Of a stretch of DNA of 64,000 bases, positions 7,931 to 18,500 are shown piece by piece. Numbering within the stretch: the stretch's first letter is position 1; each line of letters opens with the position of its first letter. Under the pieces are notes generated by a model. The model saw nothing but the letters and a program-made list of their open reading frames with translations. It searched no databases and was not told the DNA's origin. The position numbers and the translations under genes are program-made. The stretch is taken from NCBI GenBank assembly GCA_002383485.1, contig DFYY01000053.1, positions 62,001 to 126,000 of the forward strand. The letters run 5' to 3'. The stretch is from Bacteroidales bacterium UBA4070 (lineage in GTDB: Bacteria > Bacteroidota > Bacteroidia > Bacteroidales > VadinHA17).

Positions 7931-9301
7931 ATGAGCATATTAATCAAAAACGGGATCGTGGTCAACCCTGCCGGAACCATGACGGCAGATGTGCTGACAT
8001 CGGGAGGCAGGGTCTCAGTTGCCGGCCAGCACAGCCTGAATTATAAATCAGACACTGTGATTGATGCTGCAGGGATGTATATCCTTCCCGGCGGCATTGA
8101 CCCTCATGTTCACATGCACCTCCCAACTGCCGCCGGATACTCATCGGATGACTTTCGCTCCGGGAGCCGCGCTGCACTCTTCGGTGGAACAACAACCATC
8201 ATAGATTTTGTAACGCCGGAGAAAGACGAACCCCTTCCGGTTGCCCTGGAAAAAAGAATGAAGGAAGCTGCGATCTCCCTGACAGATTATTCCTTTCATG
8301 TCAGTCCTGTAGGTTGGAGAAACAACACTCCGGATGAGATCAATGAATGCATAAGGATGGGTGTCACCTCATTCAAGGTCTACATGGCATATAAGAAGAC
8401 AATAGGCCTTGACGACGAAGATATTTATAAGGTAATGACGGCGGTTGGTAAATCTGGCGGCATAGTCATGGTTCACTGTGAGACGGGAGATGAGATTGAA
8501 AACCTGCGCGACAGGTATTACAGAAACAATCAAACCGGTCCGCTCTATCATGCCCTTTCCAGACCTGCAAACCTCGAAGCAGCGGCCGTGAAAAAAGCTA
8601 TTGAACTGGCAGCAAAAGCAGACTGCCCTCTTTATATTGTTCACGTCTCATCGAAGGAATCGCTTAACCATATCAGGCAGGCCCGGGCAAACGGGCAGGC
8701 AGTATATGCAGAGACCTGCCCCCAGTACCTCCTCCTTGACGACTCGAGGTATAAAGGAACATTCAGGCAGACCGCACCTTATGTCATGAGCCCTCCCCTC
8801 AGAACGACAGAAGACAACCAGGCTCTCTGGGAAGCCCTTGCTGACGGGACTCTGAACACGGTTGGAACCGACCACTGCCCATTTACCATGGCGCAGAAAG
8901 AAACAGGAAAAGAAGACTTCAGAAAAATACCCGGAGGAGCAGGAGGCGTTGAGCACAGACTGTCACTTCTTTACACATACGGAGTATTAACCAATCGGTT
9001 AACTTTTAACCAGATAGTTAATCTTTACTCTTCTGCGCCTGCCGCAATATTCGGCTTATCGCCTCAGAAAGGTATCATGACAGCAGGTTCGGATGCTGAC
9101 CTTGTTATATGGAACCCGGAACCGGAGAGTGTCATATCTGTAAAGAGTCACCGCATGAACTGTGACATAAACATATACGACGGTTTCCCGGTAAAGGGCC
9201 GTGTGGAATATGTGATCAGAGATGGCAAAGTGGTGATTGAAAACGAAAGAGCGGAATCTGCGGCCAGCCCGGGCAAATACCTGTTCCGTACCGCTGAATG
9301 A
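7931..9301 (+). CDS. hyuA: Dihydropyrimidinase/hydantoinase-type amidohydrolase (HyuA/HydA-like)
   Basis: From the ATG at 7931 the product has 456 residues, the normal size for D-hydantoinases; a TTG at 7901 would add ten non-conserved residues. The binuclear metal site is complete: HVH at residues 59-61, a carboxylatable Lys149 in TSFKVYMAYKK, His182 (HCETGD), His238 (IVHVSS) and Asp314 (GTDHCP). The reaction is hydrolytic opening of cyclic diamide rings. In E. coli a hyuA gene sits with ygeW, ygeX and ygeY in the cluster linked to anaerobic purine/urate breakdown. Here it converges on ygeW with 46 bases between stops. The exact substrate is inferred from context. Confidence 0.88.
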   Translation: MSILIKNGIVVNPAGTMTADVLTSGGRVSVAGQHSLNYKSDTVIDAAGMYILPGGIDPHVHMHLPTAAGYSSDDFRSGSRAALFGGTTTIIDFVTPEKDEPLPVALEKRMKEAAISLTDYSFHVSPVGWRNNTPDEINECIRMGVTSFKVYMAYKKTIGLDDEDIYKVMTAVGKSGGIVMVHCETGDEIENLRDRYYRNNQTGPLYHALSRPANLEAAAVKKAIELAAKADCPLYIVHVSSKESLNHIRQARANGQAVYAETCPQYLLLDDSRYKGTFRQTAPYVMSPPLRTTEDNQALWEALADGTLNTVGTDHCPFTMAQKETGKEDFRKIPGGAGGVEHRLSLLYTYGVLTNRLTFNQIVNLYSSAPAAIFGLSPQKGIMTAGSDADLVIWNPEPESVISVKSHRMNCDINIYDGFPVKGRVEYVIRDGKVVIENERAESAASPGKYLFRTAE

Positions 9302-9347
9302 TTTTCTTACAAACAACCAGAAGCCGGAAACTGTCAATTACTGCCTG

Positions 9348-10559
9348 TCAGTTTACTCCGACGCGTCCCCGGTTCCGCTGCATTATCGCGGACAGGACTT
9401 CCCCGGGATTCTCAAACCTGTTTGTAAGCATCATGGCCGCAATGACATACGGCTTGAATCCCGCCTCCCTGTAGGTCTCAATCCTGTACCGCTCAAAGGT
9501 TGACGCGCTCACCTCTCCCCTCTCGCATGAGATGCCGCTGATATCAGCAGGCAGGCAGTGCATGTAGAGAGCGCTCCCGTTCCTGGTCAGCTTCAGTTTG
9601 TCATCATCAAACTCCCAGTCCCTGAATTTCGCGTTATTGGCAAGGCATACCTGCTCCAGCTCTTTCAAACCGTTCCTGTCGGCTTTCTGAAGAAGCCCCG
9701 TCCTCTGCTGCATGATATGGTACGGCGCCCAGCTCTTGGGATAGACTATATCCGCATCCTTCATGGCCTCCTCCATCGAGTGACTTACACTGAACGAGCC
9801 TCCGCTGGCAAGTGTATTTTTCTCAGCCAGTTCAACTATCCCCGGAATAAGATTATAACCCTCAGGATAAGCCAGTTCGATATTCATTCCGAAGCGTGAC
9901 ATCAGCGCGATGATCCCCTGAGGCACCGACATCGGTTTGCCGTAACTTGGTGAATAGGCCCAGCTCATCACCAGCTTCTTTCCGCTCAGGTTATCGGCTG
10001 ACCCAAAGACTGACAAAAGGTGCATGAGGTCGGCCATTGACTGTGTGGGATGGTCCATGTCGCACTGCAGATTAACAATACCCGGGCGTACCGGCAGAAC
10101 CCCGTTCTCAAATCCCTCGTCGAGGACAACGCCAACCTCTCGCATGTATTTGTTCCCCTCGCCAAGAAATATATCATCACGTATGCCAATGAAATCAGAA
10201 AGGAATGAGATCATGTTTGCGGTCTCGCGCACTGTCTCGCCGTGGGCTATCTGTGATTTCTCCTCATCAAGATCCTGCACGGCGAGGCCAAGCAGGTTGC
10301 TTGCTGAGGCAAAGGAGAAACGGGTGCGCGTGGAGTTATCACGGAAGTTCGAGATCGCCAGTCCGGAATCAAATACCCTTGGAGAAATGTTGGCCGCACG
10401 CATCTCCTTAAGCACCGAAGCCACTTCGAGAACTGTCTTCAGGTCTTCGTCGCTTTTTTCCCAGGTAAGAAGGAAATCTTTACCGTGCAACGAGGGTCTC
10501 AGTAGTTTTATCCCCTCGATCCTCTCTTCCAGGTTACTCTGTTTTTTTCCCTTATTCAT
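9348..10559 (-). CDS. ygeW: Knotted carbamoyltransferase YgeW
   Basis: From the ATG at 10559 the product has 403 residues, close to E. coli YgeW. The carbamoyl-phosphate motif is STRTR at residues 75-80, preceded by SNFRDN, and a second signature HPTQSMADLMHLL follows near residue 175. These mark the aspartate/ornithine carbamoyltransferase superfamily; the long insertions and the FRDNSTRTRF and CDMDHPTQS contexts fit the YgeW branch. It is proposed to act in the urate/purine pathway on ureido intermediates, moving a carbamoyl group to or from phosphate. It follows ygeY by 34 bases on the same strand, so the two form an operon. No carbamate kinase is present in the window. Confidence 0.87.
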   Translation of the reverse strand: MNKGKKQSNLEERIEGIKLLRPSLHGKDFLLTWEKSDEDLKTVLEVASVLKEMRAANISPRVFDSGLAISNFRDNSTRTRFSFASASNLLGLAVQDLDEEKSQIAHGETVRETANMISFLSDFIGIRDDIFLGEGNKYMREVGVVLDEGFENGVLPVRPGIVNLQCDMDHPTQSMADLMHLLSVFGSADNLSGKKLVMSWAYSPSYGKPMSVPQGIIALMSRFGMNIELAYPEGYNLIPGIVELAEKNTLASGGSFSVSHSMEEAMKDADIVYPKSWAPYHIMQQRTGLLQKADRNGLKELEQVCLANNAKFRDWEFDDDKLKLTRNGSALYMHCLPADISGISCERGEVSASTFERYRIETYREAGFKPYVIAAMMLTNRFENPGEVLSAIMQRNRGRVGVN

Positions 10560-10593
10560 ATGTCGCAATAAAACTGTTCAACATCCCGATACG

Positions 10594-11787
10594 TTATCCG
10601 GCTATCTCAAAAATAAAGGCAGCATAAAATGCCGATGCAGCCACCAGGTCACTTACCGGCACCTTTTCATCCGGAGCGTGTGCAAGCACCTCATTACCGG
10701 GTCCGAAACCGATGGTAGGTATGCCATATGTCCCGCAGGTCATGATACCGTTTGTAGAGAACGTCCATTTGTCAACCACCGGTTCTCTTCCAAAGAGGCC
10801 TGTGAATGCCCTGACCCCTTTCTGCACCGCTTCATGATCCTCCGGCACCGTCCAGGTAGGATAGTATTTGTCCATGCCGTACTCCAGTCCCGTCCAGGCT
10901 TTTTCGGAGAAGGAGAGCAGCTCGACCTTTGCATTCATCCCCCTGACAATCTCCTCAATCTCCTTTACAGCGCTCTCTCCTGTCTCCCCTGTCGTCAGCC
11001 TCCTGTCGAGGTGTATCCTGGCATAGTCTGACACTGCGCAGAGCGAAGGGCTCTGAGATATTATTTCGGTTACCGTTATGCTTCCCTTGCCCAGGAAGGC
11101 GTCAGGGGCAAGTCTTTTATTCAGCTTCTCGATCTCCAGTGCTGCCCTTGAGGCGATGTAAATGGCATTCACCCCCCGTTCCGGGGCAGAGCCGTGTGAT
11201 GACCTTCCGTGGAAATGGACCTGCATCTCCATCCTCCCTCTATGTCCGCGGTAAAGTCCGAGGTTTGTGGGTTCAGTCATTACAACCAGGTCAGGCCTGA
11301 TCTTATCCTCCTCAATGATATACTTCCAGCACAGCCCGTCACAGTCCTCCTCCATCACGCTGCCCGTGAAGTAGACAGTCAGGTCCCTGTCAAAGCCGAG
11401 CTCCTTAAGTATCCTTCCTGCCGTAACGAACGCAGCCGGGCCACCCTTCTGGTCCACGGATCCGCGACCGTGCACGAAGCCGTCACGTATCTCGCCGCCC
11501 AGCGGGTCAAAACTCCAGTTTCCGGCAGCGCCAAGGTCAACCGTATCCATATGTCCGTCAATAGCCACTATCTTCTTCCCGCTGCCTATCCTTCCAATAA
11601 CATTTCCCAGTCCATCTACAAAAACCTCATCAAAACCCGCCTCTTCCATCTGGCGCTTCAACTCGAGCTGTACATCCTTTTCCCCTGATGTTAAAGATTT
11701 GATTTTTACAAGCTTTGAGAGATTGTTAGCAGTAAAATCTCTGTATTTCTCTGAGAGGTCATTGATTTTCTGATAGATGTTTTCCAT
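10594..11787 (-). CDS. ygeY: YgeY-type M20 peptidase/deacylase
   Basis: The ATG at 11787 gives 397 residues; the open frame extends further upstream but that part would cross the divergent promoter region and has no similarity. Metal-binding and catalytic motifs of M20 di-zinc hydrolases are all visible: AIDGHMDTVD, GRGSVDQKGG, GSVMEEDCDG, MTEPTNLGLYRGHRGR and NEVLAHAPDEK near the end. This pattern matches YgeY, a companion of YgeW and YgfK in the purine/urate cluster, where it is thought to hydrolyse an amide or ureido intermediate. A good -7 box (TAACTTTG, 11811-11818 minus) lies 24 bases upstream. Confidence 0.87.
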   Translation of the reverse strand: MENIYQKINDLSEKYRDFTANNLSKLVKIKSLTSGEKDVQLELKRQMEEAGFDEVFVDGLGNVIGRIGSGKKIVAIDGHMDTVDLGAAGNWSFDPLGGEIRDGFVHGRGSVDQKGGPAAFVTAGRILKELGFDRDLTVYFTGSVMEEDCDGLCWKYIIEEDKIRPDLVVMTEPTNLGLYRGHRGRMEMQVHFHGRSSHGSAPERGVNAIYIASRAALEIEKLNKRLAPDAFLGKGSITVTEIISQSPSLCAVSDYARIHLDRRLTTGETGESAVKEIEEIVRGMNAKVELLSFSEKAWTGLEYGMDKYYPTWTVPEDHEAVQKGVRAFTGLFGREPVVDKWTFSTNGIMTCGTYGIPTIGFGPGNEVLAHAPDEKVPVSDLVAASAFYAAFIFEIAG

Positions 11788-11810
11788 GATCCGTTTTATA
11801 TGAAGGAAAT

Positions 11811-11818
11811 CAAAGTTA
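11811..11818 (-). promoter_or_regulatory. -7 box for the ygeY-ygeW operon
   Basis: The minus strand reads TAACTTTG, an exact TAnnTTTG match. It predicts a transcript start near 11804 and a leader of about 17 bases before the ygeY ATG. No clear -33 TTTG is seen. Confidence 0.5.
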
Positions 11819-11837
11819 TAATAAATCCCGTTTGAAT

Positions 11838-11845
11838 TATATTTG
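11838..11845 (+). promoter_or_regulatory. -7 box-like site before the xanthine dehydrogenase operon
   Basis: The plus strand reads TATATTTG, an exact TAnnTTTG match, but it ends three bases before the ATG at 11849. If used, the message would be nearly leaderless or translation would start further in. It may instead be chance. Confidence 0.3.
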
Positions 11846-11848
11846 TAC

Positions 11849-13249
11849 ATGGTAACATTCATACTGAATAATGAGCTGATAAGCACCGGCAAGCCAACGG
11901 GGTCATCGCTGCTCGATTTCATAAGGTATGACATGGGCCTTACCGGCACCAAAACCGGATGCCGTGAAGGCGACTGCGGTGCGTGCACGGTCCTTGCCGG
12001 CAGTCTGACCGGCAGCACGGTCGTCTACAGGAGCACCCTCTCATGCCTGATGCCGCTTGGCAATGCGCATGGAAAGCACATCGTTACCATAGAGGGGATC
12101 AATACCGGGCATCTGTCGCACATTCAGCATGCGATGGTTGACAACGGAGCCATCCAGTGCGGGTTCTGCACACCAGGAATCGTGATGTCGCTGGTGGCTG
12201 AAAGCGCATCTGCGAGAACAACCACAGCAGAATCTGCAATTGCAGCAACAGCAGGCAACATATGCAGGTGCACCGGATACAAATCAATCCGGAGAGCGGC
12301 AGATGCTATAGCAGATGCCATGAGAGAGAAGGATACCGCCGACCCGGTAAGATGGCTGGTTGAAAATAAGCAGCTTCCTGAATATTTCCTGACAATTCCT
12401 GAAAGACTGGCGTCAATACCGGGGCTGACGGAAACCGAGGACAGTGGCATAATGATTGCCGGCGGGACTGACCTGATGGTCCGGAATGCGGATGAGCTTG
12501 CAGAATCGGACATTGTCACATTGTATGACAGAAAAGAACTAAAGGGGATAAGAGTCGAAGGGGGAAGATGCATCATAGGGGCATCGGTAACCATCAGCGA
12601 GGCGGGAGAATCGGAGACTCTGAAGAAATACATTCCGGAGATCTCCTCTTACATCCGGCTCATTGCGTCCGAACCGGTAAGGAACATGGCCACCATAGCC
12701 GGAAACATTGTCAATGCCTCTCCGATAGGAGACATAACCATAATCCTGCTGGCACTCAACGCCGAAGTCACAACCGGAGGAAGCCGGGATAGCAGGACCC
12801 TTCCGTTGCGGGAGCTCTTCCTTGGATACAAGAAGCTTGACCTTGCCGCTGAAGAATACATAAGATGCATATCGTTCACATATCAGCCGGAGCCGGCACT
12901 GTTCAGCTTTGAGAAGGTAAGCCGCAGGACACACCTTGACATCGCCAGTGTGAACAGCGCCATGCATGTCGTCATGAACGGTGACCTCATCGCCGGATGC
13001 CATCTTTCTGCCGGGGGAGTGAGTCCTGTGCCCCTGTATCTTGAAAAGACCGGCGCCTTTCTGACCGGCCGGCCCGTTTCCGCAGAGATCGTGTTGCAGG
13101 CTTACGAAGTCATGCAGCAAGAGATATCTCCCATAAGTGATGCCAGGGGCAGTGCAGAGTACAAGAGGCTGCTGCTGCGCCAGCTCATCCTTGCTCACTT
13201 TCTGAAACTCTTTCCTGAAAAAATCAATCTAAGTACTGTTCAGCTATGA
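11849..13249 (+). CDS. Xanthine dehydrogenase small subunit ([2Fe-2S] + FAD)
   Basis: Starting at the ATG at 11849 the product has 466 residues. The plant-type [2Fe-2S] domain has Cys38, Cys43, Cys46 and Cys66 (GCREGDCGACTV), and the second helical [2Fe-2S] domain has Cys104, Cys107, Cys139 and Cys141 (CGFCTPG and CRCTGY). From about residue 195 a CODH-type FAD-binding domain follows (IMIAGGTDLMVR, then NMATIAGNIVNASPIGD). It passes electrons from the molybdenum subunit to NAD or another acceptor. Its last codons overlap the next gene's start (ATGA), so the two subunits are translationally coupled. The true substrate could be xanthine, hypoxanthine or another purine. Confidence 0.9.
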   Translation: MVTFILNNELISTGKPTGSSLLDFIRYDMGLTGTKTGCREGDCGACTVLAGSLTGSTVVYRSTLSCLMPLGNAHGKHIVTIEGINTGHLSHIQHAMVDNGAIQCGFCTPGIVMSLVAESASARTTTAESAIAATAGNICRCTGYKSIRRAADAIADAMREKDTADPVRWLVENKQLPEYFLTIPERLASIPGLTETEDSGIMIAGGTDLMVRNADELAESDIVTLYDRKELKGIRVEGGRCIIGASVTISEAGESETLKKYIPEISSYIRLIASEPVRNMATIAGNIVNASPIGDITIILLALNAEVTTGGSRDSRTLPLRELFLGYKKLDLAAEEYIRCISFTYQPEPALFSFEKVSRRTHLDIASVNSAMHVVMNGDLIAGCHLSAGGVSPVPLYLEKTGAFLTGRPVSAEIVLQAYEVMQQEISPISDARGSAEYKRLLLRQLILAHFLKLFPEKINLSTVQL

Positions 13250-15501
13250 ACAACCCGGAAGCAATAAATCATTCTACCGGGAGTTCAAACTACCTTGATG
13301 ACATTCCGGTCCTGAAGAACACCCTTTACGGTGTCATCTTCGGTTCTCCCTCTGCACACGGGAAGATTACCGGCCTCGACCTGTCAGCGGCGATGGACAC
13401 CCCGGGTGTCCACAGGATATTTACCCGCAGGGATATCCCCGGCAAAAATGATATCGGAGGAATCATATCGGATGAAACCCTCTTTGCAGAGGATGAGGTG
13501 CATTACCGGGGTCAGCCCGTCGCCCTGGTTGTCGCTGACAGTGAACATAATGCAAGGAAAGCGGCGAGGCTGATCAGAATTGAAACAGATGAGCTGGAGC
13601 CTGTCACCGATCCGCGCCTGGCAAAGGAGATGGGGCATCTTCTGATACCCTCGCGCACCTTCAGGATGGGCAACGTAACCACCGCATGGCAGGAGTGTGA
13701 CTATGTTATTGAAGGCAGGGCCGACTGCGGAGCACAGGAGCATCTCTACCTCGAAACCCAGGGAGCCTACTCCTACCCTGCAGATAACGGCTCCATCATG
13801 ATACACTCCTCCACGCAAAGTCCGACGCTTGTGCAGAGGATAGCGGCAAAGGTTCTGGCCGTACCCATGAACAGGATTGAGGTTGATGTGGCGCGACTGG
13901 GAGGGGCCTTCGGCGGCAAGGAGGACCAGGCCACCTTCGTGGCAGTGATGACAGCGCTGGCAGCGTTGCTGCTGCAGAAGCCGGTAAAGATCACACTCAG
14001 CCGCGGCGACGATATGAGAATGACAGGCAAACGTCACCCCTACAACGCAGATTTCCGGATAGGTCTGACAAGTGATTACAGGATAAAGGCCTTCAGCACC
14101 GTGATGTACCAGAACGGCGGGGCAGCAGCAGACCTCTCCCCGGCAATCATGGAGCGAACACTGTTCCACTCAACCAACGCCTATTTTATTCCCAACACCG
14201 AGGTGACCGTTCACAGCTGCCGTACAAATCTGCCCCCCAACACCGCCTTCAGGGGATTCGGGGCGCCGCAGGGTATGTTCGTGATCGAGGCCGCCATTGC
14301 AAAGGCAGCTGATGAACTCAAGATCCCGGCACGCATCATCCAGCAGGCAAATTTCCTCAGGGATAATGATGTGTTCCCGTACGGGCAGGTTGCCCGTGAT
14401 GTGAACATAGGTAAATGCTTTGCAGAGCTCGACAGGGTATTCAATATCGGACAGCTCGAAAGGGAGATCGCCGACTTCAACAGCAGGAATACCCTTTACC
14501 GTAAAGGAATGGCGCTGATGCCCATCTGTTTCGGGATCTCATTCACCAACACATCCATGAACCATGCACGCGCACTGGTTCACATCTACCAGGATGGCAG
14601 CATAGGCATCAGCACCGGCGCGGTGGAGATGGGACAGGGAGTGAACCTCAAACTGGCACAGGTGGCAGCGGGTCTCTTCTCTGTTGATCCGGCAAGGGTA
14701 AAGATCGAAACCACCAATACCAGGCGGGTTGCGAACACATCACCTACAGCCGCCAGCACAGGCGCCGACCTGAACGGCAACGCACTCCTGATTGCAGGCA
14801 ACAAGCTGATTGAAAGACTGAAGGATGTTGCAGGACAAATGCTCGGATGCAACCCGGGGGATATTGCACTGCATGAGGAAAAGGTATTCAGGAACGGAGC
14901 ACCGACAGACATTACATGGGAAAAGCTTGTACGTGAAACCTTTTTACGAAGAGTCTCACTGACGGAGAACGGTCATTACGCCACCCCGGTGATCTTCTTT
15001 GACAAATCGAAGGAGAAGGGTCATCCGTTTGCATATCATGTCTACGGTACTGCAATTATCACGGTTCTGCTCGACTGCCTGAGGGGTATTTACAATATAG
15101 AAAAGGTGCTCATTGTGCACGACTTTGGCAACAGTCTTAACCCGGACATCGACAGGGGCCAGATTGAGGGCGGCGTAATTCAGGGTATAGGGTGGATGAC
15201 AATGGAAGAGGTGCTCTTCAACAGCCGGGGGAGGATGCTTACCGACAGCCTCTCCACCTATAAGGTGCCTGACATATACTCAGCCCCGGAAATCCTTGAG
15301 TGCCGCGCCCTGGAGACGGAAGGACCGGGGCCGGCAATCCTGAAATCAAAAGCTATTGGCGAACCGCCGTTCATGTACGGTATCGGAGCATATTTCGCTC
15401 TGCAAAACGCCATCAGGTCATTCAACCCCTCATGGAAGCCTGACTACGACGCACCGCTGACACCTGAAAAGGTCCTGATGAGATTGTATAACAACAAATG
15501 A
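13246..15501 (+). CDS. Xanthine dehydrogenase molybdenum-binding large subunit
   Basis: The 751-residue product has the size and order of a stand-alone molybdopterin subunit: an N-terminal a/b-hammerhead domain (YLDDIPVLKNTLYGVI), the Mo-cofactor region with LGGAFGGKEDQ, NTAFRGFGAPQG, EMGQGVNLKLAQ and, near the C-terminus, SKAIGEPPFMYG. The Glu in GEPP corresponds to the catalytic base of xanthine oxidases. It hydroxylates purines at a carbon, or may reduce urate in the anaerobic direction. The start overlaps the small-subunit gene by four bases, and ygfK follows with one base between stop and start. No in-frame UGA is needed, so it is not a selenoprotein. Confidence 0.9.
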   Translation: MNNPEAINHSTGSSNYLDDIPVLKNTLYGVIFGSPSAHGKITGLDLSAAMDTPGVHRIFTRRDIPGKNDIGGIISDETLFAEDEVHYRGQPVALVVADSEHNARKAARLIRIETDELEPVTDPRLAKEMGHLLIPSRTFRMGNVTTAWQECDYVIEGRADCGAQEHLYLETQGAYSYPADNGSIMIHSSTQSPTLVQRIAAKVLAVPMNRIEVDVARLGGAFGGKEDQATFVAVMTALAALLLQKPVKITLSRGDDMRMTGKRHPYNADFRIGLTSDYRIKAFSTVMYQNGGAAADLSPAIMERTLFHSTNAYFIPNTEVTVHSCRTNLPPNTAFRGFGAPQGMFVIEAAIAKAADELKIPARIIQQANFLRDNDVFPYGQVARDVNIGKCFAELDRVFNIGQLEREIADFNSRNTLYRKGMALMPICFGISFTNTSMNHARALVHIYQDGSIGISTGAVEMGQGVNLKLAQVAAGLFSVDPARVKIETTNTRRVANTSPTAASTGADLNGNALLIAGNKLIERLKDVAGQMLGCNPGDIALHEEKVFRNGAPTDITWEKLVRETFLRRVSLTENGHYATPVIFFDKSKEKGHPFAYHVYGTAIITVLLDCLRGIYNIEKVLIVHDFGNSLNPDIDRGQIEGGVIQGIGWMTMEEVLFNSRGRMLTDSLSTYKVPDIYSAPEILECRALETEGPGPAILKSKAIGEPPFMYGIGAYFALQNAIRSFNPSWKPDYDAPLTPEKVLMRLYNNK

Positions 15502-15502
15502 G

Positions 15503-18500
15503 ATGATGTCCGGAAAGTTCTGTCCTATACCGCTGAAGCAACTGCTGAAAATGATTCTGAAGGAGCTCGGCAATGAGGGTACACTCTTCGGGATACCGGA
15601 GGAGCTCTTTTTTGTACCGGGCAGCAACAGAGCACTGCACACCAGTATCTTCGGACACCCTCTCCATTCACCCGTGGGCGTTGCCGCCGGCCCTCACACA
15701 CAGATGGCACAGAACATTGTTGCGGCATGGCTGACCGGTGCACGCTATATCGAGCTGAAAACAATCCAGACACTCGACGAGCTTGAGGTTTCAAAACCCT
15801 GCATCGACATGCAGGACGAAGGCTATAACTGTGAGTGGTCCCATGAGCTGAAGATAAGAGAGAGCTTCGATGAGTACCTGAACGCATGGATAATCATACA
15901 CGTATTGAACCACAGGTTCGGATGGGGCGATGACTCCGGGGTAGTGTTCAACATGAGCGCAGGATACAACCTCCGGGGTATCATGCAGGAAAATGTGCAG
16001 TGGTTTCTTGACATGATGAACGATTGCGGCGATCAGCTCAGTGCGAAACTTGAAGAGATATCGGATATATATCCTGAAGCAAAAGAGATTGATATCCCTT
16101 CACTCATATCCGACAACATAACCCTCTCAACCATGCACGGCTGTCCGCCGGATGAAATAGAATCAATCGCCCGGTATCTTATTGCGGAACGGAACCTGCA
16201 TACTCTCGTAAAGCTGAACCCGACACTCCTGGGGCCGGAGATGCTGAGAGAGATACTCAGTGTTAAGCTTGGATTCAAGACCATAGTTCCTGATGAAGCC
16301 TTTGCGCATGACCTTAAGTATGATGATGCCCTGAGGATTATCCGGTCACTTCAGTCCCTGGCAGCCGGGAATAACCTGCAGTTCGGGCTGAAGCTTACCA
16401 ACACGCTTGAATCTGTCAATAACAAAAATATCTTCGGCAGTGACGTGCCGATGATGTACATGAGCGGACGTGCTCTTCATCCCATATCGGTGAACCTGGC
16501 ACGAAAGCTTCAGGAGGAGTTCCGCGGTGGACTATTACTCTCGTTCTCCGCCGGGGCCGATGCATTTAACATTGCTCCGCTCATCTCGTGCGGTTTCACC
16601 ACTGTCACCGTATGCAGTGATCTGCTTAAGCCGGGAGGCTACATGAGGCTTCACCAGTACTTCAGCGAGTTGACCAAAGGCCTTGATAAATATGCGGCCG
16701 GAAGTATTGACGATTACATTCTAAGAAGTGCAGGCATGACAGAAAGGAAAGCTGCCGCCTTCTCCAACCTCGAAGCATACTCTGAGGCTGTCCTCTCTGC
16801 ATCGGCATATAAGAGGGAATATATCAGGCCCCCCGACATCAAGTCGGACAGGGAGCTTGGCCTGTTTGACTGCATCGCGGCGCCTTGCCGTGACGCCTGC
16901 GCCACCCGTCAGGATATACCCGGTTACCTGCGGCATACCTCACATGGGGATTTTTCCAAAGCATTCGAAGTGATCCTCAACACCAACCCTTTCCTCTCCG
17001 TCACCGGAATGATATGCGATCATCTGTGCCAGGGCAAGTGTACCAGGGTCAACTATGACGACCCGCTTCAGATCCGTGAGGTCAAACGCTTTATCTCATG
17101 CCAGAATGAGATCAGCCTGAAACCCGCCGCTGACAACGGCATGAGGGCAGCGATCATCGGGGCCGGCCCGGCGGGGCTGTCATGCGCCTTCTATCTCAGA
17201 TTGGCAGGCTTCAGCGTTGATGTTTTCGAGGCCAGGCCAAAGGCCGGCGGCATGGTACAGTATGCCATACCGGGATTCAGGCTCACCCATGAGGCAGTGG
17301 AGAGAGACATTGACCGCATCTCAGGCCTGGGGGTGAACATAATCTTCAACAGCCATATCGACAAACAAAAATTCAGTGAGCTGCGAAGAGACTATCCCTG
17401 TATTTTCGTCGGACCCGGAGCACAGCTCGCAGCACCGCTCAGGATAGAAGGAGAGGACGCATCCGGCGTCATTGACCCCCTGCAGTTTCTGTACAGTGCA
17501 AGAGCGGGCACCGGGACAGGCATCGGCAAAGATGTCATCATCATCGGCGGAGGAAATACTGCCATGGATGCTGCCCGTACTGCTCACCGCTTCGTCGGCA
17601 GAGACGGCAGCGTGACCATCGTATACAGGCGCACGGTAAACGAGATGCCTGCCGACCAGGGAGAGATAAGGGAGGTGCTGAAGGAAGGAATAACCATCAT
17701 GGAACTTACGGCGCCGGAGAAGATCATCGTAAGGGATGGCATGGTTGCAGGACTCATTTGCAGCAGGATGGAGCTGAAGGGCATTGACCGCAGCGGCAGA
17801 CCGGCACCGGTGAAAATCGAAGGAAGTGATTTTGAGATAGGCTGCGACACCGTCATTCCGGCGATAGGACAGATGACCGACATTGACATAGCCAGTCGTG
17901 ATGAGCTCTCCGTCGGTAACAGCCCTTACCGGACCCGGATAAATGGTGTATACACCGGTGGCGATGCCATGCGCGGAGCATCAACGGCAATAAACGCTGT
18001 CGGCGACGGCAGGAAAGCTGCTGAACAGATAATCATCGATGCCGGCATAAGTCTCACCGTGAAAAAGCCGGAGTTAAGGAGAGACCTTTCTTACAATGAC
18101 CTGATGATGAAGAGGGCAGTAAGGATCCATGCCAGGCCTCCTGACGAACCCACTGACGAAGAGAGACGCACATTCAGCCTCCTGAGCAGAACACAGGACA
18201 GCAAAGCCATGACAGAGGAGGCCGGACGATGTCTCTGGTGTGATGAGATCTGCAGCATATGCACAACCGTCTGTCCCAACTTCGCCAACCGCACATACAT
18301 GACTGCTCCCTGCAGCTGTAACCTGCAGAAGGCTGTCATGACAGAAGAGGGTGTGATTGCTTTTGAAGAAGACGGCGTATTCGAGATCAGGCAGCCATAC
18401 CAGATACTTCACATTGCCAACTTCTGCAATGAATGCGGCAACTGCAACACCTTCTGCCCCACAGGGGGAGCTCCTTTCAGGGAGAAGCCGAAGTTCTGGC

